Assembly: GCA_040772665.1 (NCBI GenBank)
Contig: JAXGXT010000001.1
Span: 310,001 to 374,000, forward strand
Direction: 5' to 3'
Source of the DNA: JAXGXT01 sp040772665
GTDB lineage: Bacteria; Bacillota; Clostridia; Lachnospirales; Anaerotignaceae
Length of the DNA stretch: 64,000 bases
How positions within the stretch are numbered: the first letter of the stretch is position 1; each line of letters starts with the position of its first letter. This document shows positions 17,652-26,938 of this stretch, piece after piece. The position numbers were made by a program, and so were the translations under genes. The notes below the pieces were generated by a model. It saw nothing but the letters and a program-made list of their open reading frames with translations. It did not search any database and had not been told where the DNA came from.

Positions 17652-18680
17652 ATGTTTTCAAAAGATATGGGCATAGACCTGGGAACAGCCAACACCCTTG
17701 TTTATGAAAAAGGGAAAGGCATTGTGGTTAACGAGCCATCGGTTGTTGCCATAAACACCCTCACAAGAGAAGTTTTGGCTGTGGGCAACGAAGCAAAGGA
17801 AATGATAGGAAGAACACCGGGCAACATTGTTGCCATAAGACCTATGAAAGACGGTGTTATTGCCGACTATGACGTAACACAGGCAATGCTTAAGTATTTT
17901 ATAGACAAAGCATACACACGTTCACTTTTCGGCCCTAAACCAAGGGTTGTTGTCTGCGTTCCTTCAGGAGTTACAGAAGTGGAAAAAAGAGCGGTAATGG
18001 AGGCAACAATAGGAGCCGGGGCAAAAAGCACAGACGCATATCTTATAGAAGAACCAATGGCGGCGGCAATCGGCGCAGGGCTTCCCGTTGAAGACCCGTC
18101 AGGAAGCATGGTTGTTGACATAGGCGGCGGAACAAGTGAAGTTGCCGTTATTTCATTAGGGGGAATTGTTGCAAGCAAATCCCTAAGAGTTGCAGGAGAT
18201 GAAATAGATTCATATATAATAAACTACATTAAAAAAGAATATAACCTTGCCATTGGCGAGCGTACAGCAGAAGAAATAAAGCTTTCAATAGGCTGTGCCT
18301 ACCCAAGGGAAAAAGAAGAGGAAATGAACATAAGAGGCCGTGACCTTATAAGCGGCCTGCCAAAAACAACAACCGTTACCTCAAACGAAGTTTTAGAGGC
18401 AATAAGCGAGCCTGTTTCGGCAATTATCGAAAGCATTAAACAAACCCTTGAGGCAACACCTCCTGAACTTGCCGCAGACATTATGGAATTCGGCATAACC
18501 CTTACAGGCGGCGGCGCCCTTTTAAGCGGCCTTAACACACTTATTACAAACGAAACGGGAATGCCGGTTCACATAGCCGAATCCCCTCTTGACTGTGTTG
18601 TTTTAGGCACGGGAAAAGTTCTTGAACAAATCGAAACATTAAGAAATGTACTTGTTTCTCCTAAAAAACTGAGAATGTAA
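17652..18680 (+). CDS. mreB: Rod shape-determining protein MreB
   Basis: Bacterial actin that guides lateral-wall synthesis by the elongasome. The product (342 aa) begins with MGIDLGTANTLVYEKGKGIV (phosphate-1 loop) and has VVDIGGGTSEVAVISLGGIV (phosphate-2) and ITLTGGGALLSGL (adenosine motif). The ATG at 17652 follows GGAAGGAGT by 8 nt; upstream in-frame starts lie within the repeat element and lack sites. First gene of the mreBCD-pbp2-min-rodA cluster, all on the plus strand. Confidence 0.97.
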   Translation: MFSKDMGIDLGTANTLVYEKGKGIVVNEPSVVAINTLTREVLAVGNEAKEMIGRTPGNIVAIRPMKDGVIADYDVTQAMLKYFIDKAYTRSLFGPKPRVVVCVPSGVTEVEKRAVMEATIGAGAKSTDAYLIEEPMAAAIGAGLPVEDPSGSMVVDIGGGTSEVAVISLGGIVASKSLRVAGDEIDSYIINYIKKEYNLAIGERTAEEIKLSIGCAYPREKEEEMNIRGRDLISGLPKTTTVTSNEVLEAISEPVSAIIESIKQTLEATPPELAADIMEFGITLTGGGALLSGLNTLITNETGMPVHIAESPLDCVVLGTGKVLEQIETLRNVLVSPKKLRM

Positions 18681-18696
18681 CAAGGGGAGTCAGACT

Positions 18697-19563
18697 TTGA
18701 AATTTTTCAGCGAATACAAAAAACAAATTCTTATACTAATGGCTGTTATATTAACAATTACAGCCATTGTTACCTTTGGGAAAAAATCCAAATCCTCATT
18801 TGCGGAAAATGCCCTAAGCTTTATTGTTGTTCCCATGCAGGGCATAACAACATCTGTTTCAGGCTGGCTTGGCGACAGAATTTCAACCCTTAAAAGCGAA
18901 ACCGATATTTACGGAGAAAACGAGGAATTAAAAGCAAAAATTCTTCTTCTTGAAGCCGATAACAAACGTCTTTTGCTTTATGAAGAAGAAAACGAAAAGC
19001 TTTCAAGACTTCTTGAAATATCGCAGAAATATCCTTCCTACAAAACAACAGCCGCAAACATTACAGGCAAAGACCCGGGCAACTGGTATAATATTTTTGT
19101 AGTGGATAAGGGATCAAAACAAGGCCTTGAAGCAGACATGGTGCTTATAAACGAAAACGGTGTAATAGGGAAAATAACGGAAACAGGATATTCCTATTCA
19201 AAAGCACAGTCCATTTTAGACAACAGAAGCTCCGTTGCGGCCATGAGCCTTAGAACGGGAGATCTTGGTGTTGTAAGGGGGGACTATACCCTTTTAAACG
19301 ATGGTCTTTGTAAAATGGAGTATATAGACGCAGAAAGCGAAATAATGAAAGGTGATGAAATTATAACCTCTCACCTTAGCGACGTGTACCCTCCCGGGCT
19401 TACTTTGGGCTTTGTAAAGGATATTGTTACAGATGCCAATGGTTTAACAAAGTATGCCATAATAGAGCCTCATGTGGATTTTAAACGGCTTTCCACCGTT
19501 CTTGTTATAACAAAACAAAACGAAATCAGCCAAGACCTCCTTTACGAAGGCGGTGATGAATAA
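18697..19563 (+). CDS. mreC: Rod shape-determining protein MreC
   Basis: Bitopic elongasome scaffold that links MreB to PBP2. The 288-aa product has one N-terminal membrane helix (about 9-25), a coiled-coil (about 65-105, SETDIYGENEELKAKILLLE and following), and the beta-rich MreC domain (NWYNIFVVDKGSKQGLEADM, GVIGKI, GDEIITSHLSDVYPPGL). The start is a TTG at 18697 with GGGGAG 8 nt upstream, 16 nt after mreB. The 3' end overlaps the mreD start. Confidence 0.95.
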   Translation: MKFFSEYKKQILILMAVILTITAIVTFGKKSKSSFAENALSFIVVPMQGITTSVSGWLGDRISTLKSETDIYGENEELKAKILLLEADNKRLLLYEEENEKLSRLLEISQKYPSYKTTAANITGKDPGNWYNIFVVDKGSKQGLEADMVLINENGVIGKITETGYSYSKAQSILDNRSSVAAMSLRTGDLGVVRGDYTLLNDGLCKMEYIDAESEIMKGDEIITSHLSDVYPPGLTLGFVKDIVTDANGLTKYAIIEPHVDFKRLSTVLVITKQNEISQDLLYEGGDE

Positions 19564-20089
19564 TATGAAAAGAGCTTTAACCTTTTTTATTGTTCTCACT
19601 TTAAACCTGGTTTTTCAAAGCAGCCTTTTTCAATATATGGATATTAGGGGAATCATTCCAAACACCGCAATAATAATAATTGTTTCCATTGCCCTTTTAA
19701 GGGGCAGCGGCGAAGGGGCGGCGGCAGGTTTTTTCTCAGGGCTTATACAGGACATTTTTTTTGGAACAGGAATAGGCTTTTATGCCCTTTTAGGTATGCT
19801 CTGCGGACATTTTGCAGGCAAGTTCAATAAAGGCTTTTATAGAGAAAACTATGCCATGCCCATATTTCTTTGCCTTATTGCCACATTTTTATACGAAAGC
19901 TGTATCTATATATTAGGGCCTCTTTTCAGAGGCTACACAAACTATTTGTATTTCCTTTTTAACCTTATATTGCCTGAAATGGTTTATAACGCAATTTTAA
20001 CAATATTAATTTACAGAATTCTTTTTACAATAAACGGAATCTTGGAAAACACCGAAAAACATAAACGAAAACTATTCAGTATAAAATAA
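19556..20089 (+). CDS. mreD: Rod shape-determining protein MreD
   Basis: Integral membrane elongasome protein. The 177-aa product is hydrophobic with about five or six helices and contains GFFSGLIQDIFFGTGIGFYA, the conserved MreD motif around an intramembrane Asp. The ATG at 19556 overlaps mreC by 8 nt and has AAGG 5 nt upstream; ATG 19565 and GTG 19553 are alternatives. Confidence 0.93.
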   Translation: MNNMKRALTFFIVLTLNLVFQSSLFQYMDIRGIIPNTAIIIIVSIALLRGSGEGAAAGFFSGLIQDIFFGTGIGFYALLGMLCGHFAGKFNKGFYRENYAMPIFLCLIATFLYESCIYILGPLFRGYTNYLYFLFNLILPEMVYNAILTILIYRILFTINGILENTEKHKRKLFSIK

Positions 20090-20104
20090 CCTTTGGAGGA
20101 AGCA

Positions 20105-22906
20105 ATGAAAAGCTATTTCGAAAAATTTATGGAATTTATAAAAAGCAGGCTCTTTATAATGCTTGCCGTTATTTTCATGCTTTTTTCAGCAGTTGCGCTT
20201 AAGCTTTTCTCTCTCCAAATAGTACATGGCGAGGATTATCAAAAAGACTTAACGGCAAGCATTATGCAGGAACTTTCCATACCTGCCTCAAGAGGGATAA
20301 TATATGACCGCTACGGCCGCCCTCTTGCAAACAATCAAGCGGCTTTTACCGTTAAGCTTGACGACAGTGTTAAAATTTCCTTCTCCGATAAAGATAAAAC
20401 CGTGGAAACCCTTGTAACAAGCTATGATAAAACTGATACATCATTAATCGACAACCTGCCCTTTTCTTCAGAAAGCCCTTTAAGATTTACGTTTTCTGAT
20501 TCAACAGAAGAAACGGCATGGAAAAAATCCATAGGCCTTTCAAAAAAGCAAATGGATATGTCTGCGGAAGAAACAATGGCTTATCTTCTTGAAAAATATA
20601 ATGTTCCGTCGGAAATGGACCAGGTTTATAAAAGAAAATTTCTTTCTTTAAGAATTTTCATAAGCGATAAAAACCTTATGCTCCTTTCTCTTATACAAAC
20701 CCTTGATAAAAACAACGAAACCCTTGTTGATGACCTGCCCATCTCTGTGTCAGAGCCTTATATATTTTTATTCGGCTCAAACGAAACCAGAGAAAAAGAG
20801 TGGAAATCAAGTATAGCCATGAAAAATGACCAGCTTAACTATAATGCGGCAGAAACAATGACTTATCTGGAAAGCTTTTTCGACATACCCCAAAGCCTTT
20901 CCCCCCAGATGAAAAGAAAAATGATTTCTCTAAGATATTCTCTTTATCTTAAACGATACAGAAAATATCAGCCCATAGACGTAGCTCTTAATATAAGTGA
21001 AAAAACCATAGCCTCCATCGAAGAAAACAATCAATCTCTGCCCGGGGTGACAATAGACACCTCATCCCTTCGTAACTATACATCAGGGAAATATTTTTCA
21101 CACATTTTAGGATATATAAGAAAAATCGATGATGCGGAATATGCACAACTTCAAGATAAGGGCTATTCAACAACAGACATTGTGGGTAAAAGCGGAGTGG
21201 AAAAACTTTATGAATTAGAGCTTAACGGAACCGACGGAGAAAAACTTGTTGAGGTTGATGCTTCAGGAAGAAGAATAAACACAATAGAAACAAAACAGCC
21301 TGTTTCAGGCAACAACGTGTTTCTTACAATAGATAAAAATCTGCAAATTGCCGCATACGACTATCTTGAGGAAGAGCTTACAAATGCACTTATAGCAAAA
21401 CTTACAACCACCTCCTCAAAAAATATGCCTATAACACTTAAAGAGTTTTTTGCTTCAATGGTTGAGTGCGACACAATTTCACTTTCCAAAATACTTTCCG
21501 CCAAAGACGGGGAAGGTAAAAAAATAGCCGGTTTAATTCATTCGGCATATCCAAACCTTTCTCTTTCTGAAGAAGGCGCAAGAAAAACAACACAGCAGTT
21601 TATAATAAATTCAATAAACAACAACTCAATATCAACAAAACAGCTTGTTATTTTGCTTTATGAGCAAGGCAAAATAACCCTTGATGGGGATTATCTTAAA
21701 AGAATAGAAAACGGAAGTGTATCACCACTTTCAGTTGTTATTTCAAAACTTAATGAAAAAGAGCTGATACCGGGTGATACAAACCTTGACCCTTGTTCAG
21801 GCTCTGTTGTGGTTTCTGATGTAAATAACGGCGAAACACTTGCCTTGGTTACATATCCGTCTTATGATAACAATAGGCTTGTAAACACCTTCGATAATGA
21901 CTACTATTCATTTTTACTTCAAAACCCTTCAACACCTCTTGTTAACAGACCTCTGCGTGAAGCAAAGGCACCAGGCTCCACCTTTAAAATGGTTTCTGCC
22001 ATGACAATACTTGAAGAAGGCGCTGCAACACCAAACACGTTAATTCGTGACGGAGGGGTGTTTACAAATGCGGGAAAACCTTATGCAAGGTGTTGGATAT
22101 ATTCAAACGGAGGTTCCCACGGCCTTGTTAACGTGTCACAGGCTTTGGAGGTAAGCTGCAACTATTATTTCTATGAACTTGCATATAGAATGGGCAATGC
22201 CTCAAACGGTGGCACCCTTACAGGCATAGAGCTTTTTAATAAATATATGAACCTTTTTGGTCTTAACAATTTAAGCGGAATAGAAATAGGTGAATCCATG
22301 CCTAAAACAGCTTCTCCCGAAAACAAAGAGGAAATTGTAAAATGGCAAAACCCTGATGCAACCGTAAGCCAGACAAGATGGACAGATGGGGATACAATAC
22401 GTGCGGTTATAGGTCAATCCATAAATAACTATGCACCCATACACATGAACAAATATATAGCAACTTTGGCAAACGGCAAAATTAGATATTCCTCTCAAAT
22501 CATAGACAAAGTGGAAAGTGCCGACGGAAATCTTCTTGAAGAAAACCTGCCCATAGAAGAAGAAACCCTTTCTTTTAAAAAAGAAAATATTGAAGCAGTT
22601 CATAAGGGTATGCTCCTTGTTACAGAGGGCCAAAGGGGTACTCTTCGAGGTGTATTTAATAACTATCCCATTCAAGTTGCGGGAAAAAGCGGAACGGCAC
22701 AAGAAAACCTTACAAGAAGTTCCCACACATGGTTTGTGGGCTTTGCCCCATATGATGAGCCTCAAATAGCTGTAACGGTTATGATACCTTTTGGGGAAGT
22801 ATCAGGCTCACCTGCCGCAGTGGTTGCAAAAAACATTATTTCTGATTACATGGGTCTTAATTATGCTCCTGAAAACTCATATTTGAAAAATAAACTTTCA
22901 AACTGA
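20105..22906 (+). CDS. mrdA: Penicillin-binding protein 2 (elongasome transpeptidase) with internal duplication
   Basis: Class B PBP that cross-links lateral-wall peptidoglycan with RodA. The product (933 aa) has a membrane anchor (about 12-32), then IPASRGIIYDRYGRPLANN and the dimerisation/head region. The transpeptidase domain contains the SxxK motif in APGSTFKMVSAM, SCN in LEVSCNYYFYE, and KSGTAQ. It is far longer than the usual 600-700 aa. Part of the excess is a tandem duplication of about 93 residues (DNA 20408-20686 and 20687-20965), and part an insertion of about 130 residues before GSVVVSDVNNGE, a feature also of other clostridial PBP2. The ATG at 20105 follows GGAGGA by 4 nt. Confidence 0.94.
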   Translation: MKSYFEKFMEFIKSRLFIMLAVIFMLFSAVALKLFSLQIVHGEDYQKDLTASIMQELSIPASRGIIYDRYGRPLANNQAAFTVKLDDSVKISFSDKDKTVETLVTSYDKTDTSLIDNLPFSSESPLRFTFSDSTEETAWKKSIGLSKKQMDMSAEETMAYLLEKYNVPSEMDQVYKRKFLSLRIFISDKNLMLLSLIQTLDKNNETLVDDLPISVSEPYIFLFGSNETREKEWKSSIAMKNDQLNYNAAETMTYLESFFDIPQSLSPQMKRKMISLRYSLYLKRYRKYQPIDVALNISEKTIASIEENNQSLPGVTIDTSSLRNYTSGKYFSHILGYIRKIDDAEYAQLQDKGYSTTDIVGKSGVEKLYELELNGTDGEKLVEVDASGRRINTIETKQPVSGNNVFLTIDKNLQIAAYDYLEEELTNALIAKLTTTSSKNMPITLKEFFASMVECDTISLSKILSAKDGEGKKIAGLIHSAYPNLSLSEEGARKTTQQFIINSINNNSISTKQLVILLYEQGKITLDGDYLKRIENGSVSPLSVVISKLNEKELIPGDTNLDPCSGSVVVSDVNNGETLALVTYPSYDNNRLVNTFDNDYYSFLLQNPSTPLVNRPLREAKAPGSTFKMVSAMTILEEGAATPNTLIRDGGVFTNAGKPYARCWIYSNGGSHGLVNVSQALEVSCNYYFYELAYRMGNASNGGTLTGIELFNKYMNLFGLNNLSGIEIGESMPKTASPENKEEIVKWQNPDATVSQTRWTDGDTIRAVIGQSINNYAPIHMNKYIATLANGKIRYSSQIIDKVESADGNLLEENLPIEEETLSFKKENIEAVHKGMLLVTEGQRGTLRGVFNNYPIQVAGKSGTAQENLTRSSHTWFVGFAPYDEPQIAVTVMIPFGEVSGSPAAVVAKNIISDYMGLNYAPENSYLKNKLSN

Positions 22907-23014
22907 ATCGTTTTTAGTTTTCAAAACTTTGATTTTTAGGAAAATATTTTACAAACAAAGTCATATAAGCTTAAATAAATGTTAAACATATTTTAAATAT
23001 AGGGGATGATAATT

Positions 23015-23563
23015 ATGATTATTTTTAATAATGAAAAAAACGAAGAAAATGTTTCAAACGATACAGTTATAGAAACAGATGAAATAGAAATTGACATTGC
23101 CCAAAAAGGAAACTCTGTGGAAAGCATAATAGAGGCTGCTGAAGAAAGTGAAGAAGAAGAAAAAACTTCACATGAAAATGCTGAACTTGACGAAAAAATT
23201 GAAGAACTTCTTACCGCAGAATTTTCCAAAGCACATATAACAAAGTTTCATAAAGGAAACTTAAGAAGCGGTGCAAGCATGGAATTTGACGGCAGCATAG
23301 TAATTCTTGGAGATGTAAACCCCGGGGCACAAGTTCGTGCAACAGGCAACATACTTGTTTTGGGTGCACTTAAAGGGGTTGCCCACGCAGGTGCTTTAGG
23401 TGAACTTCAGGCATATGTTTTTGCCCTTAATATGAACCCTGTTCAGCTTAGAATAGGCGATATAATAACACGTTTTCCTGAAACAGGCAGAAACAAAAAT
23501 GCCATAATTCCTGAATTTGCATACCTTGAAGACGGAAAAGTATATGTTTCGACCTTTGAGTAA
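23015..23563 (+). CDS. minC: Septum-site protein MinC, C-terminal domain with atypical N-terminus
   Basis: MinC blocks FtsZ assembly away from mid-cell. Residues of the last 115 positions match the MinC C-terminal beta-helix that binds MinD and dimerises (GNLRSGASMEFDGSIVILGD, VNPGAQVRATGNILVLGALK, GVAHAG). The first 65-70 residues are acidic and low-complexity (IETDEIEIDIA, EAAEESEEEEKTS) and do not resemble the usual MinC N-terminal FtsZ-binding domain. Total 182 aa against about 210-230. The ATG at 23015 follows AGGGGATG. The gene directly precedes minD-minE, so the function in the Min system is likely, but the FtsZ-inhibiting part may have changed. Confidence 0.85.
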   Translation: MIIFNNEKNEENVSNDTVIETDEIEIDIAQKGNSVESIIEAAEESEEEEKTSHENAELDEKIEELLTAEFSKAHITKFHKGNLRSGASMEFDGSIVILGDVNPGAQVRATGNILVLGALKGVAHAGALGELQAYVFALNMNPVQLRIGDIITRFPETGRNKNAIIPEFAYLEDGKVYVSTFE

Positions 23564-23748
23564 AACCTTAACGTCGAGTTTTTTAAGTATTTGCTAAAAA
23601 AAACTGGTGCAAAATTGGTATAACTTTGGTAGTATAGTAATATATGATTGAAATTTTGAAATTATCTTTAAACATAGTAAATACAGACAAGCCATTAAAA
23701 AAGACTGTCTGATATGTCTATCAATTTTACTTAGCAGGAGGATAACAC

Positions 23749-24546
23749 ATGAGTGAAGTAATAGTTGTTACAAGCGGTAAAGGCGGCGTAGGCAAGACTA
23801 CAACAGTTGCCAATTTAGGCTGCGGTCTTGCAATGTTAGGCAAAAAGGTTGCCCTTGTGGATGCTGACATAGGTCTTAGAAACCTTGATGTTGTAATGGG
23901 TCTTGAAAACAGAATAGTTTATGATATTGTTGACGTGGTTGAGGGAAACTGCAAAATAAAACAGGCGCTTATAAAAGACAAGCGTTATGCAGGGCTTTTT
24001 CTTCTTCCTGCGGCGCAAACAAGGGATAAAGATGCTGTTTCTCCCGAACAGATGCAAAAGCTTTGCGAAAACTTAAAGGAGGAAGGCTTTGATTACATAC
24101 TCTTAGACTGCCCTGCCGGAATTGAACAAGGCTTTAAAAATGCCATTGCAGGCGCCGACCGTGCCCTTGTTGTTACAACACCTGAGGTTTCGGCTGTTAG
24201 AGATGCAGACAGAATAATCGGTCTTCTTGAAGCAAACGACCTGCAAAACCCAAGCCTCATTATAAACCGCCTTCGTACAGAAATGGTTAAACGAGGAGAT
24301 ATGATGAGCATTGAAGATGTGACTGAAATTTTGGCTGTTGACATTATAGGCGTTGTTCCGGACGATGAAAGCATTGTTGTTACAACAAACAAAGGCGAGC
24401 CTGCTGTTACCGACGAAAACTCTAAAGCAGGACAGGCTTACAGAAACATAACACGCCGAATTTTAGGCGAAGATGTTCCTCTTATGAATCTTGAGGAAGA
24501 AGAAACTTTTATGAACAAAATCAAAAAGCTTTTCGGCCGAAGCTAA
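23749..24546 (+). CDS. minD: Septum-site determining ATPase MinD
   Basis: Membrane-binding ParA-type ATPase that recruits MinC and is cycled by MinE. The 265-aa product begins with IVVTSGKGGVGKTTTVANLG, the deviant Walker A with both lysines. It has ALVDADIGLRNLDVVMG (switch I), DYILLDCPAGIEQGF (Walker B/switch II) and a C-terminal amphipathic membrane-targeting helix (FMNKIKKLFGR). GGAGG lies 8 nt before the ATG. A possible promoter (TTGGTA-17 nt-TAATAT) lies in the 185-nt gap after minC. Confidence 0.97.
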   Translation: MSEVIVVTSGKGGVGKTTTVANLGCGLAMLGKKVALVDADIGLRNLDVVMGLENRIVYDIVDVVEGNCKIKQALIKDKRYAGLFLLPAAQTRDKDAVSPEQMQKLCENLKEEGFDYILLDCPAGIEQGFKNAIAGADRALVVTTPEVSAVRDADRIIGLLEANDLQNPSLIINRLRTEMVKRGDMMSIEDVTEILAVDIIGVVPDDESIVVTTNKGEPAVTDENSKAGQAYRNITRRILGEDVPLMNLEEEETFMNKIKKLFGRS

Positions 24547-24563
24547 AAGGAGTGTATTGAGAT

Positions 24564-24857
24564 ATGGCAATGGATTTTTTCAGCTTCTTCAAAAAGAAAG
24601 AAACCCCATCCGGCAGTTATGCCAAAGACCGCCTGAAGCTTGTATTGGTGCATGATAGGGTTAATTGTTCATCACAGGTGCTTGAAATGCTTAAGGGTGA
24701 TATAATAAAGGTTATTTCAAACTATATGGAAATAGATGAGGATGAACTTGACATTAATATAACTCAAACAGAAAGCGAAGACAAAAAAGGCACTGTTCCC
24801 GTTTTGTATGCCAACATACCAATAAAAAACATGAACCGTAACACAACCAAAGAATAA
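24564..24857 (+). CDS. minE: Cell division topological specificity factor MinE
   Basis: Stimulates MinD ATPase and sets the Min gradient. The 97-aa product has the N-terminal membrane-targeting amphipathic segment (MDFFSFFKKKET), the MinD-binding/contact region AKDRLKLVLVHDRVNCSSQVLEML (written here in parts: AKDRLKLVLVHDR then VNCSSQ), and the topological domain (MEIDEDELDINIT). The presence of MinE rather than DivIVA-only control suggests pole-to-pole oscillation. It starts 17 nt after minD with AAAGGAG. Confidence 0.95.
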   Translation: MAMDFFSFFKKKETPSGSYAKDRLKLVLVHDRVNCSSQVLEMLKGDIIKVISNYMEIDEDELDINITQTESEDKKGTVPVLYANIPIKNMNRNTTKE

Positions 24858-25053
24858 AAAACTTGTGAGTTTACCCTTTTTTATAGACTTACAAACCTTG
24901 GTATATTTCTTAGTTTTGTTTTTTAATGGTCAAAGCCCTTAGTAAAAATCAAACCAAGACAAATTGTTTCACTTGCCCTAGCGGCATAACTTGAAAACTT
25001 CTTATAAAAATTGAGGGGCAAAACCTGACAGTCTTTATGTTTTTAACAATTTT

Positions 25054-25074
25054 AGGCTTCGTAAATCGAAGCCT
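25054..25074 (+). other. Stem-loop in the rodA leader
   Basis: A perfect 8-bp stem (AGGCTTCG/CGAAGCCT) with a 5-nt loop ends 21 nt before the rodA ATG. There is no T-tract after it, so it is more likely an mRNA processing or stability structure than a terminator. Confidence 0.4.
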
Positions 25075-25095
25075 GTATTTAATTATGGTGATAAA

Positions 25096-26238
25096 ATGAA
25101 CATTAAAAAAACTCTTATGGGGTTGGATTATTGGCTTATAGCCTCTGTGTTTCTTCTTTGCATACTGGGCATAATAGCCATAGGCTCTGCAACACATATA
25201 AACCTTGGAGAAAGCAAATCAACATACTTAAGCCAGATTGCATGGTTTGTAGTAGGAATATGCATAATGGGTGCCGCTGTTTTTATTAACTATAAATGGT
25301 TTTCACGGTTCTACCTTTTTGTGTATGCCTTTATACTTCTTTTGCTTATAGGAGTTCTGGTTTTAGGAAAAGAGGTAAACGGTGCAACAAGATGGCTTTA
25401 TTTTGGCCCTATAGGAATACAGCCGTCGGAGTTTGCAAAAATTATTATGGTGTTTTGTCTGGCAAAACTCATTGACAAAAACAAAGAGCAGATTAATAAT
25501 ATAAGAGTAATAGTTTTTATTTGTATTTTTACATTTATCCCTATTTTACTTATACAAAAACAGCCTTCACTGTCGGCAAGCCTTGTGCTTATTGCTGTTT
25601 TGGCGGTGCAGTTTTTCATAGGCGGCTTGGATTATAAATATATTTTAACGGTCTTTGCAATAGTTATATTTGTTGTGGCGTTCCTTTTTTGGGATGTGCA
25701 AAACGAAACACCGCTTATAGTAAATAAAATTTTGGCAAAACATCAAATAACACGTATTGAAACATTTATTAACCCTGTTGCAGGCTCTAACGAATATTAC
25801 CAAACAATAAAATCTATAAATGCCATAGGCAGCGGACAGTTAACCGGTAAAGGACTATATCAGGGAACCCTCAATCAGTTAAGCTATCTGCCCGAGCCGC
25901 ATAACGACTTTATTTTTTCCGTAATTGGTGAAGAGTTTGGTTTTATAGGATGCATAGTTATTTTGCTTTTGGAATTTTTCATTGTTTTCAGATGCATACT
26001 TATAGCTATGAGCTGCCGTGATTTATTTAGTCAGCTTATTGTTGCAGGCGTTGCGGGAATGATAGCTTTTCAGGCATTTGTAAACACAGGTGTTGCAACA
26101 AGCCTTATTCCAAACACAGGCATGTCACTACCCTTTGTAAGCTATGGCGGAAGCTCCATGTGGACCAACATGGCATCCATAGGCCTTGTTTTGAATATTG
26201 GCTGTAAACGCTCAAAATCATTGTTCGAGGGGGTATAA
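25096..26238 (+). CDS. rodA: Peptidoglycan glycosyltransferase RodA (SEDS family)
   Basis: Polymerises lipid II into glycan strands together with PBP2. The 380-aa product has about ten membrane segments and the SEDS motifs GATRWLYFGPIGIQPSEFAK (short loop), FSVIGEEFGFIGC and NTGMSLPFVSYGGSSM near the end, plus the conserved Glu/Asp region. RodA rather than FtsW is preferred because it sits with mreBCD and PBP2. It lies 238 nt after minE; that gap carries a stem-loop and no gene. Confidence 0.95.
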   Translation: MNIKKTLMGLDYWLIASVFLLCILGIIAIGSATHINLGESKSTYLSQIAWFVVGICIMGAAVFINYKWFSRFYLFVYAFILLLLIGVLVLGKEVNGATRWLYFGPIGIQPSEFAKIIMVFCLAKLIDKNKEQINNIRVIVFICIFTFIPILLIQKQPSLSASLVLIAVLAVQFFIGGLDYKYILTVFAIVIFVVAFLFWDVQNETPLIVNKILAKHQITRIETFINPVAGSNEYYQTIKSINAIGSGQLTGKGLYQGTLNQLSYLPEPHNDFIFSVIGEEFGFIGCIVILLLEFFIVFRCILIAMSCRDLFSQLIVAGVAGMIAFQAFVNTGVATSLIPNTGMSLPFVSYGGSSMWTNMASIGLVLNIGCKRSKSLFEGV

Positions 26239-26242
26239 AAAA

Positions 26243-26638
26243 ATGAACATAGCTTTAATAGCTCATGACAACAAAAAAAAGCTGATGGAAAACCTTTGCA
26301 TTGCATATCGGCATATATTAATAAAACACACACTTTATGCTACAGGCACAACAGGACGTCTTGTTGAAACAGCCGCAAACCTTTCAGTACACAAATATCT
26401 TGCAGGGCCGCTGGGCGGAGAACAACAGTTAGGCTCACAAGTGGCCAACAATGATATAGACGTTGTTATTTTTCTTAGAGATCCTGTTACACAAAAAAGC
26501 TATGAGCCTAATATAAACGGTATATTAAGGCTTTGTGACGTGCATAACATCCCCTTGGCAAGCAACCTTGCCACAGCGGAGATTTTATTGCTTGCTCTTG
26601 ACAGAGGAGATTTGGAATGGAGAAACGTGGTGAGATAA
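26243..26638 (+). CDS. mgsA: Methylglyoxal synthase
   Basis: Converts dihydroxyacetone phosphate to methylglyoxal and phosphate, an overflow branch of glycolysis. The 131-aa product contains IALIAHDNKK, LYATGTTGRLV and PLGGEQQLGSQVA with the catalytic Asp in NNDIDVVIFLRDP and a conserved PLASNLATAE. The ATG at 26243 follows GAGGGGG; it lies 4 nt after the rodA stop, so both genes share a transcript. This rodA-mgsA pairing is common in Clostridia though the metabolic reason is unclear. Confidence 0.96.
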   Translation: MNIALIAHDNKKKLMENLCIAYRHILIKHTLYATGTTGRLVETAANLSVHKYLAGPLGGEQQLGSQVANNDIDVVIFLRDPVTQKSYEPNINGILRLCDVHNIPLASNLATAEILLLALDRGDLEWRNVVR

Positions 26639-26641
26639 AAT

Positions 26642-26932
26642 ATGGAGTTAGGGGTTAAAGTTGTTCTTGGGTATTATCTTATAATAAATGTTATATTGTT
26701 TATAGCAATGGGGTATGACAAAGCTTGTGCCAAAAAAGAAACATGGCGTATTCCCGAAAGCACGCTTTTTATAATTGCACTTCTTGGGGGTGCTGTGGGC
26801 GGGCTTTTAGGTATGTTTCTTTTCCATCACAAAAAAAGAAAGCCGCAATTTTATATAATTTACATACTTGCGCTTGTGCTTCATGCTGTTTTTCTATACT
26901 TTATATTTACTAAAATACTCAAAAAGGGATAA
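26642..26932 (+). CDS. DUF1294 family membrane protein
   Basis: A 96-aa protein with three hydrophobic segments (about 5-22, 38-58, 74-92). MGYDKACAKKETWRIPESTL and LLGGAVGGLLGMFLFHHKKR are the conserved core of DUF1294 (cold-shock-associated membrane family). It begins 3 nt after mgsA and ends the long shape/division cluster. Function unknown. Confidence 0.85.
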   Translation: MELGVKVVLGYYLIINVILFIAMGYDKACAKKETWRIPESTLFIIALLGGAVGGLLGMFLFHHKKRKPQFYIIYILALVLHAVFLYFIFTKILKKG

Positions 26933-26938
26933 GCAACC

